Part shown: positions 7,996-17,652 of the stretch, piece by piece | Numbering within the stretch: the first letter of the stretch is position 1 | Layout of the letters: the number at the start of each line of letters is the position of its first letter | Assembly (NCBI RefSeq): GCF_008710285.1 | Contig: NZ_VYQF01000011.1 | Coordinates: forward strand, 62,001-126,000 | Length of the DNA stretch: 64,000 nt | From: Ginsengibacter hankyongi | GTDB lineage: Bacteria > Bacteroidota > Bacteroidia > Chitinophagales > Chitinophagaceae | Direction of reading: 5' to 3' | Made by a program: the position numbers and the translations under genes | Notes under the pieces: model-generated | The model's database searches: none | What the model was told of the DNA's origin: nothing | What the model saw: the letters and a program-made list of their open reading frames with translations, nothing else

Positions 7996-9924
7996 TCATT
8001 CATCTGTTCTGAAAGGTGCTGCCGGTAAACCTTCCTTATTAATTAAATTTGGATTAATGGGTTCGTCTGCCCAGGCATAGCGCACATATTTTGGCGACGG
8101 GACATCATCACTCCAAACAATCACTTTATCACCTTCAATTTTTGCATTTGCCCAAACGAATTTTTTGTCATCGCCCGCTATAGCAAACTCAGCAGGCGCT
8201 TCACCATCATTCGTGGTTAATCCGCTACCTGTTTCGTTGAATGAAATAATTATTTTGTTGCCGTCGATGGTTGAAGTTTTATATATCGGCCCCGCATAAA
8301 CGATATTTTCCCCGTACGCGATTTTTTCTGCCGCCAATGCAAGTCGGTCACCTACTTCTTTCTTATGATCCGGGTGTATGTCATTCCATTCACCCACATC
8401 AATAGCCACTGCCATTGCGGTGTTTGACACGGATAATGATTTTGCCTGGGCTTCTCTGAATGTGGCCCATTGACTCTCAGAAGGCAAATAATTGTAATCA
8501 CCAAAGCCGGGAAGTTGAACGAACAAAAAGGGAATATCACCTTCTTTCCATTTGTTGCGCCAGTCGGTAATCATTGCGGGCTGCCGTTTCGCATAATCGC
8601 CTGGCTTTCCTGTGTTGCTCTCACCCTGGTACCACACAAAACCTTTGATAGTATAACCGACCAAAGGAGCAATCATTGAATTATACAAGGCTGTTGGTTG
8701 GTTTTGTGCTGCAATGCCAAAGCTGCCAAAACCACGTCGTGGGAAGTTCACACGTCCCGCTTTATATTCCCAATAACCAGTGAGATCGATCGTATCATTG
8801 CCTGCAATTAATTGATATGGTTTATCCGGAACAAAGCCGCCTTTGCCAAAGTTATTGGTAACCCGAACTACAAAAAGATTTTTACCAGGTTTTAAAACAC
8901 CACCAGGAACCGGATAGCGCCGTTGCGGGTACATGTAACCGGTAGTCCCAACTTTTTTCCCGTTAATATATAATTCATCGGCATCTACAATGCGACCAAG
9001 AAATACTTTTGCAGGCACGTTAGTCATAGACGCAGGCACATCAATTTCCCTTCGATACCATACTACGCCATTCAGATTTTTTGCGCCCTGGTCTTCCCAA
9101 AAGCCCGGTATGGCAATGCGATGCCACTCTTTGGGTGTGTATGAAGGTTCAAACCATTTTTCAGTCATGCCCTTATCTTCGGGATGTGGCATCGAACTCA
9201 TAGCAGCAAACGCTTTACGATTGGCTCCGTTAACGTAAGCAGTGTCTTTATTTTTTTCAATTGTACTAAGTATTGAAGGAAGATCTTTGAAGCTTTCTTC
9301 GCTCATCATGGATTCAATGGGAACGCCGCCCCAGCTTGCATTAATGATGCCGATGGGCACATGATATTTTTGATACAAAGCTTTAGCAAAAAAGTACGCC
9401 ACGGCTGAAAATTCTTTTATATCATTTGGGTTCGCCCATTTCCATGAGCCGCCCGGCAAATCTTTCTGGGGACCTTGCAGGTTGGTTACATTAGGAACCC
9501 AGAACTGTCTTATTTCAGGATTGTTAGCATTTGCAATTTCATCAGCATAACGTATACCATGTAATATCATTTGATGTACCATGTTTGACTGGCCTGTACA
9601 CAACCACACGTCGCCCACTAATATGTTATGTAAAGTGATTTTGTTTTTGCCCGATATCTCCATCGTATAAGGTCCGCCGGCTTTCATAGATGATAATTGT
9701 AGCGACCACCTTCCATTATCATCTGTTCTTGTTTTATACTTTTTACCATTAAACTTCACGCTTATCTTTTCGCCGTTTGAAGCCCATCCCCACAAGTTTA
9801 TTTTTGCGTCCCGCTGGAGTATCATGCTGTCTCTTATAAGTTGTGGTAGTTTTACCTGTGCACTTGCATAATGTGTTGCAATCAGACAAACACCAACCGT
9901 AAAAATTTTCCTGATAAACCTCAT
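7996..9924 (-). CDS. Secreted sialate O-acetylesterase-type (SASA/SGNH) carbohydrate acetylesterase
   Basis: A protein of about 642 residues with a signal peptide (MRFIRKIFTVGVCLIATHYASAQ). The SGNH nucleophile motif is CTGQSNM (about residue 108), the block III-like GESNTGKPGDYAKRQP lies near 430, and the Asp/His block is NDIHPDHKKEVGDRL near 515. A jelly-roll insertion (about 255-370) splits the esterase domain, an arrangement known in xylan/xyloglucan acetylesterases of the CE20 type. I chose the start at 9924 rather than 9951 because it begins the signal peptide and avoids overlap with the upstream gene. Last gene of the GH115-GH10 operon. In this context it most likely removes acetyl groups from xylan; sialate is improbable. 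Confidence 0.85.
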   Translation of the reverse strand: MRFIRKIFTVGVCLIATHYASAQVKLPQLIRDSMILQRDAKINLWGWASNGEKISVKFNGKKYKTRTDDNGRWSLQLSSMKAGGPYTMEISGKNKITLHNILVGDVWLCTGQSNMVHQMILHGIRYADEIANANNPEIRQFWVPNVTNLQGPQKDLPGGSWKWANPNDIKEFSAVAYFFAKALYQKYHVPIGIINASWGGVPIESMMSEESFKDLPSILSTIEKNKDTAYVNGANRKAFAAMSSMPHPEDKGMTEKWFEPSYTPKEWHRIAIPGFWEDQGAKNLNGVVWYRREIDVPASMTNVPAKVFLGRIVDADELYINGKKVGTTGYMYPQRRYPVPGGVLKPGKNLFVVRVTNNFGKGGFVPDKPYQLIAGNDTIDLTGYWEYKAGRVNFPRRGFGSFGIAAQNQPTALYNSMIAPLVGYTIKGFVWYQGESNTGKPGDYAKRQPAMITDWRNKWKEGDIPFLFVQLPGFGDYNYLPSESQWATFREAQAKSLSVSNTAMAVAIDVGEWNDIHPDHKKEVGDRLALAAEKIAYGENIVYAGPIYKTSTIDGNKIIISFNETGSGLTTNDGEAPAEFAIAGDDKKFVWANAKIEGDKVIVWSDDVPSPKYVRYAWADEPINPNLINKEGLPAAPFRTDE

Positions 9925-9931
9925 GGTAATC

Positions 9932-11017
9932 TTATTTAATCTTTTTAGCAAATTCAGTTGAACCGTAACGGGCTAACTCAAACCCTGAAACATTTCCATT
10001 ATTATCTTTTATAAAATGAATTTTAAAGAATGAGGATGTGAGATAGAAATCAATTTCAGATGCGGCAAATAATCGGGACCAATTGTTGCCCACATAAACT
10101 GTAAGCGCATTATTTTCTGATTTCATTTCTATCATCATTCCATCGTTCAATTTATAAGTACCGTTATATTGTTGAAGAATGTTAGCTGACAATTGTAATG
10201 AAGGCCGCTTGAATACAAATTGCAAACCTCTTGCATATCCTTCGCCTTTTGTTCCTGAATGACCCGTGTTTTCTAAAATTTTACTTTCTATTTGCAGGTT
10301 TGCATAATGACGGCTTTTTAAAAATGATGTCAGCTTTTTAAAACCCGGAACACTTAATTCTGCACCACCCACACACATAAATAACTTTGCAGGAGAATTG
10401 GATTTATTTGAGTAATAATTTTTTTCATACGGATACAATATCGAATTGCTCCATGTATATGCAGGACTTGCGGCTATATAACGGTTAAACATATCCGAAT
10501 GTGTGAAGAGCGTGTAAATGGTAAACAAGCCTCCAAGGGAACAACCGACTAACGTTTTATCATTTGCATCAACACGATAATTGCTTTCAATGAAAGGAAA
10601 GATTTCATTTTTTATAACTGAAAGAAATTTATCAGCACCGCCACTTTGTGGCAATCGCTTTTCGTTGGTGGGTGTATAATCTCTTGCTCTTAAGCTGTCA
10701 GGATTTGAATGATCGCCGCCCCAGGTAATACCAACAATAATAACTTCCGGAACAAAGCCATCATAATATTGCTGACCGTATAAAGCGGTTAACAAGGGAA
10801 AATCCCATTGCGAATCCATTAAATAAACAACAGGATATTTTTTATTGCTGTTGGCATAACCTGACGGTAATGAAATCTGCAAGACATATTCTTGTCCGTT
10901 TACGATTTTCGAAATAAATGTTTTTGCTTGTGAACCAGGAATTGTTACTTCAGTTGATTGGGCAAACGTTAGAGATGCAAACAAGATGGTGAATGATATC
11001 AGTAAGTATTTTTTCAT
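9932..11017 (-). CDS. Secreted esterase of the putative-esterase (PF00756, CE1-like) family
   Basis: 361 residues with a signal peptide (MKKYLLISFTILFASLTFAQ). The alpha/beta-hydrolase nucleophile elbow is GCSLGGLF (Ser about 159), and a catalytic His is likely in LENTGHSGT (about 248-256). The family includes feruloyl/acetyl esterases (CE1) and siderophore esterases (IroE/Fes). Its place in a xylan operon makes a feruloyl or acetyl-xylan esterase most likely. The C-terminal 90 residues (QYNGTYKLNDGMMIEM onward) form an added beta-rich domain. The next gene begins 7 bp downstream. A strong 33-nt hairpin lies 17 nt before the ATG. Confidence 0.8.
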   Translation of the reverse strand: MKKYLLISFTILFASLTFAQSTEVTIPGSQAKTFISKIVNGQEYVLQISLPSGYANSNKKYPVVYLMDSQWDFPLLTALYGQQYYDGFVPEVIIVGITWGGDHSNPDSLRARDYTPTNEKRLPQSGGADKFLSVIKNEIFPFIESNYRVDANDKTLVGCSLGGLFTIYTLFTHSDMFNRYIAASPAYTWSNSILYPYEKNYYSNKSNSPAKLFMCVGGAELSVPGFKKLTSFLKSRHYANLQIESKILENTGHSGTKGEGYARGLQFVFKRPSLQLSANILQQYNGTYKLNDGMMIEMKSENNALTVYVGNNWSRLFAASEIDFYLTSSFFKIHFIKDNNGNVSGFELARYGSTEFAKKIK

Positions 11018-11033
11018 GTTATTGTATGTTGTT

Positions 11034-11066
11034 AGACCTAACAGGTTTCAAAAACCTGTCAGGTCT
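11034..11066. repeat. Palindromic repeat, copy A (intra-operon hairpin)
   Basis: Two 15-base arms (AGACCTAACAGGTTT and AAACCTGTCAGGTCT) with a single G-T wobble enclose the 3-nt loop CAA. It lies between the GH43 and esterase genes of the operon, 17 nt before the esterase ATG. A near-identical palindrome occurs at 12149-12181. The CCTAACAGGTT/AACCTGT core suggests a REP-like dispersed element. It could slow transcription, protect mRNA ends, or mask the esterase ribosome-binding region. Confidence 0.75.
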
Positions 11067-11077
11067 TCTGCGGGTAA

Positions 11078-12130
11078 TTATAGCAACACTTCTAAATCAT
11101 TATAAGGATTAATTGTTTTGATCAAACCATTTTCATCATAATCAATTTTATCAACCTTAATACTTCGTAAATGTGTTACTCCTTTGCTTAAGCTGCTATC
11201 ATGATAAAATAAGTACCAATCGCCGTTAAATTCAACAATTGAATGATGGGAAGTCCAGCCAATAACAGGATTTAAAATTCTTCCAGCATACGAGAACGGT
11301 CCGTAAGGATTATCAGCAATGGCGTAACAGATGAAATGTGTGTCACCTGTTGAATAAGAAAAATAATATTTGTTATTGTATTTATGCATCCAGGATGCTT
11401 CAAAAAATCTTCTATCGTTATCGCCTTGCAATAATGCTTTTCCATTTTCATCTGTTATCACAACATCTTTCGGCGCTTCAATAAACTGTAATAAATCACT
11501 TGTGAGCTTCGCAATTTTTGCACATAAAGCTGGTTTATCATCATTGGGTAAATGTGCCGTTGGACTTTCTGGCTGCGATGCATTAAATGTTCCAGTTTGC
11601 CAGCGTTGTAATTGTCCGCCCCAAATACCTCCGAAGTACATGTAATAACTCCCATCCTCATCTTTAAACACGGCAGGATCAATTGAAAAACTTTCTTTGA
11701 TGGCTTCAGGTTCCGCTTTAAACGGACCGGTTGGTGAGTCGCTTATTGCAACACCAATTCTAAAAATTCCATCATGATCTTTTGCAGGGAAGAATAAATA
11801 GTATGTACCATTTTTCTCATTTGCATCGGGTGCCCACATTTGTTTTTCAGCCCAGGGTACATCGCTTACGTGTAAGGCTATACCGTTATCTTTTGCGTCA
11901 CTGATTGGTGAATCCATTGAGATAACATGGTAGTCTTCCATTGCAAAGTGGCTGCCGAGATCATCAAATGCTTCGCCTGCATCCACATCATGCGAAGGAT
12001 AGATATAAATTTTCCCATTAAACACATGTGCCGAAGGATCTGCTGTAAAAATATTTGTTATTAGCGCTTGCGAAATCGCTTTTTTATTCAGTTCATCAAA
12101 GTTGATGTGTTGTATGTCGTCTTCGGGCAT
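11078..12130 (-). CDS. Cytoplasmic glycoside hydrolase family 43 protein (beta-xylosidase/arabinofuranosidase)
   Basis: 350 residues, no signal peptide, so it acts in the cytoplasm. The five-bladed propeller motifs are visible: catalytic base region NIFTADPSAHVF (Asp31), WAPDANEKNGTYYLFFPAKD, the pKa-modulating Asp in SIDPAVFKDEDGSYYMYFG, and the acid Glu probably in RRFFEASWMHKYNNKYYFSY. Sequence style fits subfamily GH43_1, which hydrolyses xylo-oligosaccharides or arabinose side groups. It lies just downstream of the MFS symporter gene, so it likely completes the breakdown of imported oligosaccharides to xylose for XylA. The gap to the symporter contains a palindromic repeat. Confidence 0.85.
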   Translation of the reverse strand: MPEDDIQHINFDELNKKAISQALITNIFTADPSAHVFNGKIYIYPSHDVDAGEAFDDLGSHFAMEDYHVISMDSPISDAKDNGIALHVSDVPWAEKQMWAPDANEKNGTYYLFFPAKDHDGIFRIGVAISDSPTGPFKAEPEAIKESFSIDPAVFKDEDGSYYMYFGGIWGGQLQRWQTGTFNASQPESPTAHLPNDDKPALCAKIAKLTSDLLQFIEAPKDVVITDENGKALLQGDNDRRFFEASWMHKYNNKYYFSYSTGDTHFICYAIADNPYGPFSYAGRILNPVIGWTSHHSIVEFNGDWYLFYHDSSLSKGVTHLRSIKVDKIDYDENGLIKTINPYNDLEVLL

Positions 12131-12148
12131 ATTTGAAGTTTTGTGGAT

Positions 12149-12181
12149 AAACCTAACAGGTTCCGAAAACCTGTTAAGTTT
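12149..12181. repeat. Palindromic repeat, copy B (intra-operon hairpin)
   Basis: Arms AAACCTAACAGGTT (12149-12162) and AACCTGTTAAGTTT (12168-12181) pair with one wobble around a 5-nt loop. It is the same family as the palindrome at 11034-11066 and has the same position relative to a gene: 18 nt before the GH43 ATG, after the end of the symporter gene. Confidence 0.75.
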
Positions 12182-12189
12182 AATTGCTG

Positions 12190-13686
12190 TTATCTACGTC
12201 TTTTTTGTTTTAAATCGCTTTCAATTTGTACTTCCATTTTTTTATTGATAGAATAGAAAAACAATAAACCTGCGCCGATCAAAAACGGGATTGCCGGGTA
12301 AACGCTAACGAGCATTTTTGTTCCCTGTATTGCTTCGGGCGATTGTACATTGCTGTTGGGAACATAGTTGTATAAACCGAGAATCCATGTGAGTACAGCG
12401 CCTCCAAGGCTGAGCCCAACTTTTAAACCAACCATCATCGCAGAAAAAATAATGGCTGTTGCACGGCGGTTGTTTTTCCATTCACTGTAATCTGCAACAT
12501 CCGCGATCATTGCCCATAACAATGGGATGGTTAAGCCATAAAAAAAGCCATGCAAAATTTGCGATGCAAACATTAACCCAACCGAGGTTGACGGAAATAG
12601 AATGAACGCTAAGATGAACAGTGTTGAAATAAATAAGCAGGTGCCGAACACATCTCTTTTACCATATTTGTCTGCAAATTTTTTTGACAGGGTGATGCCA
12701 ATGATCATAAAAATAATTCCACCTGCATTAAATAAGCCAAAGCCTGCTGATACCGGATCTTCGCCAAAAACATTGAGACAAATATTGGAAAGGAAATGAA
12801 CGATGGGACTTACAAATTTAGTAAGGCTTGCACGATCAACATAATTGTTGAAGTAATAAACATAAGAGCCACCCTTCATTGAAAGGGTGATGAACACAAG
12901 TGTTGTAAGCACCAACATAATGATCCATGGTTTGTTTTTAAACAAATCAGCTAAGTCTTCTTTTACACTTGATTTTTGTTCGGGCTTTGGAACAATGCGT
13001 TCTTTCGTTGTTAAAAAAGTGATGAGCAACATAACGGTTCCGATGATGGCAAGCCATGTCATTACTTTTTCAATCCCTTGCGATTTATCGCCGTGACCAG
13101 CAGATTCAATTATTGCCAACATGAATACCTGTACAAAAAATTGCGCAAACATCACGGCAACAAAACGATAAGAGGATAAGCTGTTACGCTCGCCCATGTC
13201 GCCGGTAATAACGCCACTTAGCGCAGAATAAGGAAGGTTATTTGCAGCATAGAAAAATAACAACAACGTGTATGTAATAACAGCATAAATAACTTTGCCC
13301 TGGTAAGAGAAATGTGGCGTGCTGAATGCGAGTAATGCAATAACACCGAGAGGAATAGCGGTAAATAAAATCCATGGCCTGAACTTTCCCCACCTGGAAT
13401 AAGTTCTGTCAGCTAATGCTCCGATGATTGGATTAAAACCAAAGCCGGCAATTAGACCCACCGTTAGTATTAATATCGAAGCGTGTTCCGGTTTAAGACC
13501 ATAAATATCGGTATAGAAATAAGCAAGGTAGGTTACTAATGTTTGAAACACGAGGTTTGCTGCAAGGTCGCCAAGACTGTACCCAACCTTTTCAAGCACA
13601 GATAATTTATGAGGCGCCACCGCGAGTTTACTTGCATTCGCTGCGCCTGTTTTTTCTTCGGGTAATGATAATTCTTCGGTGCTCAT
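12190..13686 (-). CDS. MFS (GPH family) sugar:cation symporter
   Basis: About 498 residues starting at MSTEELSLPEEK (13686). A longer open frame to 13824 overlaps the xylanase gene and lacks family similarity, so I reject it. About 12 hydrophobic segments are visible. The GPH-type signature region GYSLGDLAANLVFQTLVTYL lies in helix 1, GFGFNPIIGALADRTYSRWGKFRPW in the loop 2-3 region, and MIADVADYSEWKNNRRATAI in the second half. This is the glycoside-pentoside-hexuronide family to which xyloside transporters belong. In the inner membrane it would bring xylo-oligosaccharides or xylose released in the periplasm to the cytoplasmic GH43 and XylA. It begins 17 bp after the xylanase stop codon. Confidence 0.85.
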   Translation of the reverse strand: MSTEELSLPEEKTGAANASKLAVAPHKLSVLEKVGYSLGDLAANLVFQTLVTYLAYFYTDIYGLKPEHASILILTVGLIAGFGFNPIIGALADRTYSRWGKFRPWILFTAIPLGVIALLAFSTPHFSYQGKVIYAVITYTLLLFFYAANNLPYSALSGVITGDMGERNSLSSYRFVAVMFAQFFVQVFMLAIIESAGHGDKSQGIEKVMTWLAIIGTVMLLITFLTTKERIVPKPEQKSSVKEDLADLFKNKPWIIMLVLTTLVFITLSMKGGSYVYYFNNYVDRASLTKFVSPIVHFLSNICLNVFGEDPVSAGFGLFNAGGIIFMIIGITLSKKFADKYGKRDVFGTCLFISTLFILAFILFPSTSVGLMFASQILHGFFYGLTIPLLWAMIADVADYSEWKNNRRATAIIFSAMMVGLKVGLSLGGAVLTWILGLYNYVPNSNVQSPEAIQGTKMLVSVYPAIPFLIGAGLLFFYSINKKMEVQIESDLKQKRRR

Positions 13687-13703
13687 ATAAATTGCTTTGG
13701 TTT

Positions 13704-14840
13704 TTATTTGCTTACAGATTTTGCAGTTGCAATAACACGATAAAATGCCGGCTTCGGCTGAAAATTTCTGTCGAATAACAACGGGTAATTTGTACGGCCA
13801 CGAATTGGCCAGCCATTCAACCATGATTGTCCGTCATTAACGCCCCAGAAAGTAACGCGGCTTACACTCTTTTTATATTTTAAAAAAAGTTGAAACAAAT
13901 CTGCATAGGCTTTAGCCTGCATTTGTGCCACAGAATCCGGTAGGCCATTGGCATAAGGATTCATCTTTGCGTTGCCAGCCGCCGTTGCACTCACATCCGC
14001 TGTTGCATTGTCCCATGGATTGGGCAGTACACTTAAGTCCAGTTCAGTGAACATCACTTCAATCCCTAAAGTGGAAAATTCTTTAATACTTTCTTCTATG
14101 TCTTTCATTGGAACTTTATCATATCTCCAATGGCCTTGTATACCCACACCATCAATACGAACACCTGCAGCCTTGATTTTTTTAATCAAGGCAATAGCGC
14201 CTGCTCTTTTCTGAGGCTGTTCTATGTTATAATCATTGTAATACAATTTTGAATGCGGCGATGCTTTTTGGGCGAGACGAAACGCTTCGACCACATAATC
14301 ATCTCCGAGTTTTTGCAGGAAGATAGATTTACGTAAAGTGCCATCTTCATTCAATGCTTCATTCACCACATCCCATGAATACACTTTTCCATCATAATGT
14401 GCGGCAACAGTATTGATATGATTTACGAAATATTTGCGCACTGAATCAGCATCCTGCATGTGACGCATGAACGAAGGCAATTGGCTGTGCCAGATAAGAT
14501 TGTGTGCATTTACTTTTAAGTTATTCTTTTTTGCATAAGCGACTAACTTGTCAGCTAAATCAAAATTGTATTTATCCCAGCCGGGCTGTATGATCTCTGC
14601 TTTCATTATATTTTCCGGTGTAACAGCATTGAATTGTTGTTTAATTAACCTGTCGGATGCTGTATCTTTTTCTTCGATCTGCTGTGTGTTTATTGCAGTG
14701 CCAATGAGAAAATCATTTTTAAATACTTCCTTTAAAGAAGTTGCAAACGTGCTTTGTGCAACAACTGTTTGGGTATTTATAATCAACGCTGACAATAATA
14801 TCGTTGCAGCATAAAGGTTGAGTGACATTTTTTTTATCAT
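13704..14840 (-). CDS. Endo-1,4-beta-xylanase, GH10
   Basis: 378 residues with a signal peptide ending near TVVAQ (residue 29). A single GH10 TIM barrel with acid/base Glu161 in WDVVNEALNED and nucleophile Glu266 in FTELDLS; substrate-subsite motifs NAHNLIWHSQLP and FWGVNDGQSWL are also intact. No lipobox or carbohydrate-binding module is visible, so it is probably periplasmic and cuts imported xylan fragments. It cleaves the beta-1,4-xylose backbone. It lies 13 bp downstream of the GH115 gene and 17 bp upstream of the symporter start, clearly one operon. Confidence 0.95.
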   Translation of the reverse strand: MIKKMSLNLYAATILLSALIINTQTVVAQSTFATSLKEVFKNDFLIGTAINTQQIEEKDTASDRLIKQQFNAVTPENIMKAEIIQPGWDKYNFDLADKLVAYAKKNNLKVNAHNLIWHSQLPSFMRHMQDADSVRKYFVNHINTVAAHYDGKVYSWDVVNEALNEDGTLRKSIFLQKLGDDYVVEAFRLAQKASPHSKLYYNDYNIEQPQKRAGAIALIKKIKAAGVRIDGVGIQGHWRYDKVPMKDIEESIKEFSTLGIEVMFTELDLSVLPNPWDNATADVSATAAGNAKMNPYANGLPDSVAQMQAKAYADLFQLFLKYKKSVSRVTFWGVNDGQSWLNGWPIRGRTNYPLLFDRNFQPKPAFYRVIATAKSVSK

Positions 14841-14853
14841 AAACTAATTTTTT

Positions 14854-17430
14854 TTACTTAACAAGTGTTTCCTGCGGACCGAGATAGCTTCGTTTTAATC
14901 CGCCGAAATCGAGAACTATTTTTTGCAGGATAACTGCCGGACTTACCATCCAAAACTTAACGGTGTGTTTTTCTTTTTTACTTATTGAATGATTAGTTGT
15001 TTTAATGATGATATCATTTGCCACCCATTGATTCCATTGGCGCCCGTCATTATCATCTTTGTTGATGGAAATAATCTGCGGCTTTTCATTATCAATTGAA
15101 ATCGCGTATTGTAGACCGTTAGTGTCATTGTGAAAATTGAGTGTTGGTGAGAAGTAAGCATTCAATTTGATGGCGCCGGAATTGTAAGCATAAAAATCAT
15201 ATTCAAGCTGTGGCGTGGTTGAACCAATGGTTTGCGTTTGCGATGTTACCGGAAAGGTTGTAATTCCATCGCCGTCCCGGCCAATGTTTGGAATTACTTT
15301 CCATTGAATATTTCCGGCATCTCTTCTTTTGGTGAAGTGTGCGGCTTCAATGGAAACATATCCATTCAGTTCATAAAATAAATTTCCTTGACTATTATGC
15401 GGTATTAAAGATCTTGCAGTCCTTTCAACAGAATCTATTATGGTTAATGGTTGCGATGTGGAAGCCTGTGAGACATATTTTACTTCAGGCATTTTTTGAC
15501 TGCGTGGTTCCTGCCAGTAAGTATAACCAATGTGCGTTTGATCCATCATGTGATTCCATTTGCCGTTGTTTAGCCGGTTATATTCAGCTGAGATTAATGA
15601 ATCATTTGCATAAAATTGTTTGACTTCATCCGCATATTTATTTGCCTGGGGATTCTCCTCTTTTGCGTAAAAATGATTCCATGCAACTGCAGTATACATA
15701 TCCTGGAGATTGGCACACGCTTTTACAGGATGCAACACTAATTCAAAGAATGCATCCTTATATTCAGCCGGCAATTTATTGCTAACGTTCTCTGCTTCAT
15801 CCCGGAGTTTATTCCATTTATCTGTTACCCTGTTTGCTTCGTTATAGTTTTCGATGCTGTAGGTATTTTCATTAAGCAATTCGGGTTTTCTCCTTGCATT
15901 AAATTGTGAATATTCTTTAATAATGTTGCCGATCTCTTCTGCATGCTGCGGACCAAATTGTTTTGAAGCCCATTGCGTGTAATAATCATTAATGTTGTTT
16001 TCGTTCCACTTGTTTACATTCCAGGCATAATCTAAGAAAAAGGAGATAGGAAATTCCATTGGTTTAAGATCGCCCACATTTACTACCCATATATTTTTTA
16101 CTCCATATTCATATGCCAAATGCATTTGCTCCCATACCCGTGCAATGTTGTTTGTGTTGAGCCACTTGTAATTTCTTGGTCCACCCACGTAATCGAAATG
16201 ATAATAAATTCCATAGCCGCCGCTTCTTGGCTTATCAGTAAGTTTTGGAAGCTTGCGAATGTTGCCCCAGTTATCATCGCATAACAATAAGGTAACGTCG
16301 TCGGGTACACGCATACCTTTATCATAATAATCCTGCACTTCTTTATACAAAGCCCAGTCCTGTGGCGTTTCACTGGCGGGTTTGCCGGTAACGTCTGTAA
16401 TAATTTTTCGCTGGTCGGCCACAATTTTTTCCAGCAAGCCTATGGCGGTGCCTTGTGCCATTGGCTTATCGCCATCGCCACGCATGCCAATAGTTACAAT
16501 GCTTTCGTGATGATCCATGTTCTCAATTCCTTTTTTCCAAAAAGCCTTTAAAACAGAATCATTGGTGGAATAGTCCCAGGCGCCTTTTCCATAACGTTTC
16601 CATTCCTGCTGTGCACGCAACATCGGTTCATGATGGGAGGTGCCCATTACAATGCCCCATTTATTTGCAAGAACCGGGTTCAATGTATCATCATCATTAA
16701 ATGCATTGCCCCACATGGCCGGCCATAAATAATTTGCTTTTAAGCGCAGCAATAATTCAAACATCTTTTCATATGCGAGGTGATTTACACCGCCAAACTT
16801 TTCCTTTGTCCACCTGGAAAAAGCAGGCGCTTCATCATTGATAAATATGCCGCGATATTTTACCGAAGGCGAGCCATAATTATAGCTTCCCTTCTTAATA
16901 TAGATTTCGGATTTCTTTTTTACAGGAACATCAGCCCACCAATACCAGGACGATACGCCCATCTGTTGCGATAATTCGAATATGCCGTAAGCTGCACCAC
17001 GCTTATCGCTTCCCACAATTACCAATGCACTGCTTACACCTTTGATCGGATTGCTGATGGTTTGCAGTTTAAATGCTTCCCATTTGTTTTGTACACTTTC
17101 AACCTTTAATTTTTTTTCTTTAATGAGTTGATGAATTGTTTGCGAACCATTGATAGTGCCAATAATGATAATATTTTTTGAAGAGGAGGGGAGTGAGGAA
17201 ATGATTGGTGGTTTCCTGCCGGTTACCATTTCAATATCGCCCTGCAATAGTGAAGCAGCCTTGTGAATAAGCCAATCATCATTATTATCTACGTATATTG
17301 AAGCGATGTCTGTTGCGGTAACTAAAGGGAAAGCACCATTTTCAGTTTTTCCTGTGACAAAAGATTGAGCGGTGGAATAGTTTATAAGCAATATTGAAAA
17401 TGTAAACAGTTCCAAAAACTTTTTTTTCAT
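14854..17430 (-). CDS. Xylan alpha-1,2-glucuronidase, GH115
   Basis: About 858 residues, starting at MKKKFLELFTFSILLINYSTAQ, a signal peptide. A longer open frame to 17514 adds an unrelated hydrophobic stretch and is rejected. Family landmarks are KYRGIFINDEAPAFSRW, LWPAMWGNAFNDDDTLNP, GTSHHEPMLRAQQEW, TIGMRGDGDKPM, LLCDDNWGNIRKLP and the WVVNVGDLKPMEFPISFF core. The C-terminal beta-sandwich begins near YVSIEAAHFTKR. GH115 removes 4-O-methyl-glucuronic acid from internal xylose units of xylan, complementing GH67 which needs a chain end. First gene of the leftward operon; a perfect TAGATTTG box on the minus strand (17473-17480) could be its -7 element. Confidence 0.92.
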   Translation of the reverse strand: MKKKFLELFTFSILLINYSTAQSFVTGKTENGAFPLVTATDIASIYVDNNDDWLIHKAASLLQGDIEMVTGRKPPIISSLPSSSKNIIIIGTINGSQTIHQLIKEKKLKVESVQNKWEAFKLQTISNPIKGVSSALVIVGSDKRGAAYGIFELSQQMGVSSWYWWADVPVKKKSEIYIKKGSYNYGSPSVKYRGIFINDEAPAFSRWTKEKFGGVNHLAYEKMFELLLRLKANYLWPAMWGNAFNDDDTLNPVLANKWGIVMGTSHHEPMLRAQQEWKRYGKGAWDYSTNDSVLKAFWKKGIENMDHHESIVTIGMRGDGDKPMAQGTAIGLLEKIVADQRKIITDVTGKPASETPQDWALYKEVQDYYDKGMRVPDDVTLLLCDDNWGNIRKLPKLTDKPRSGGYGIYYHFDYVGGPRNYKWLNTNNIARVWEQMHLAYEYGVKNIWVVNVGDLKPMEFPISFFLDYAWNVNKWNENNINDYYTQWASKQFGPQHAEEIGNIIKEYSQFNARRKPELLNENTYSIENYNEANRVTDKWNKLRDEAENVSNKLPAEYKDAFFELVLHPVKACANLQDMYTAVAWNHFYAKEENPQANKYADEVKQFYANDSLISAEYNRLNNGKWNHMMDQTHIGYTYWQEPRSQKMPEVKYVSQASTSQPLTIIDSVERTARSLIPHNSQGNLFYELNGYVSIEAAHFTKRRDAGNIQWKVIPNIGRDGDGITTFPVTSQTQTIGSTTPQLEYDFYAYNSGAIKLNAYFSPTLNFHNDTNGLQYAISIDNEKPQIISINKDDNDGRQWNQWVANDIIIKTTNHSISKKEKHTVKFWMVSPAVILQKIVLDFGGLKRSYLGPQETLVK

Positions 17431-17605
17431 ATAACAAGCATTCTTACTAAAAAATGAGGCATCGTAATAAATCAAATCTAAAAAAGCACTAATAAGTAAA
17501 TTGTCTGTTCTCAAATACCAAGCGACAAGCTAGTAAGTAACGTAATCAAATTTTCCACAGTAAAATCGGGCGAAAATCGAATGTTAAGTAAAAATAGAAA
17601 AAATA

Positions 17606-17646
17606 TTGCAATCGGTTGCTTTTTAAAAAAATACTTATTATCTTCG
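17606..17646 (+). promoter_or_regulatory. LacI-type operator and rightward promoter without an annotated gene
   Basis: Operator-like dyad TTGCAATCGGTTGCTT (17606-17621) matches the motif at both susC promoters. The TTG at 17616-17618 lies 20 bp before TATCTTCG (17639-17646, seven of eight matches to TAnnTTTG). The centre-to-centre distance of operator and -7 box is 29 bp, identical to both susC promoters. The direction is rightward, away from GH115 and into a stretch with no recognised gene. The same dyad could also repress the leftward GH115 operon. Confidence 0.5.
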
Positions 17647-17652
17647 GTTAAT

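Noticed and set aside
7773-8003. 76-codon leftward frame between the nitroreductase and acetylesterase genes
   Set aside because: It overlaps the acetylesterase 3' end, changes composition midway and shows no recognised domain. No ribosome-binding or promoter support.
13687-13824. N-terminal extension of the MFS symporter frame
   Set aside because: It overlaps the xylanase gene and lacks family similarity. The internal Met at 13686 gives the standard N-terminus.
17431-17514. N-terminal extension of the GH115 frame
   Set aside because: The internal Met at 17430 starts a normal signal peptide. The extension would add a second unrelated hydrophobic stretch.
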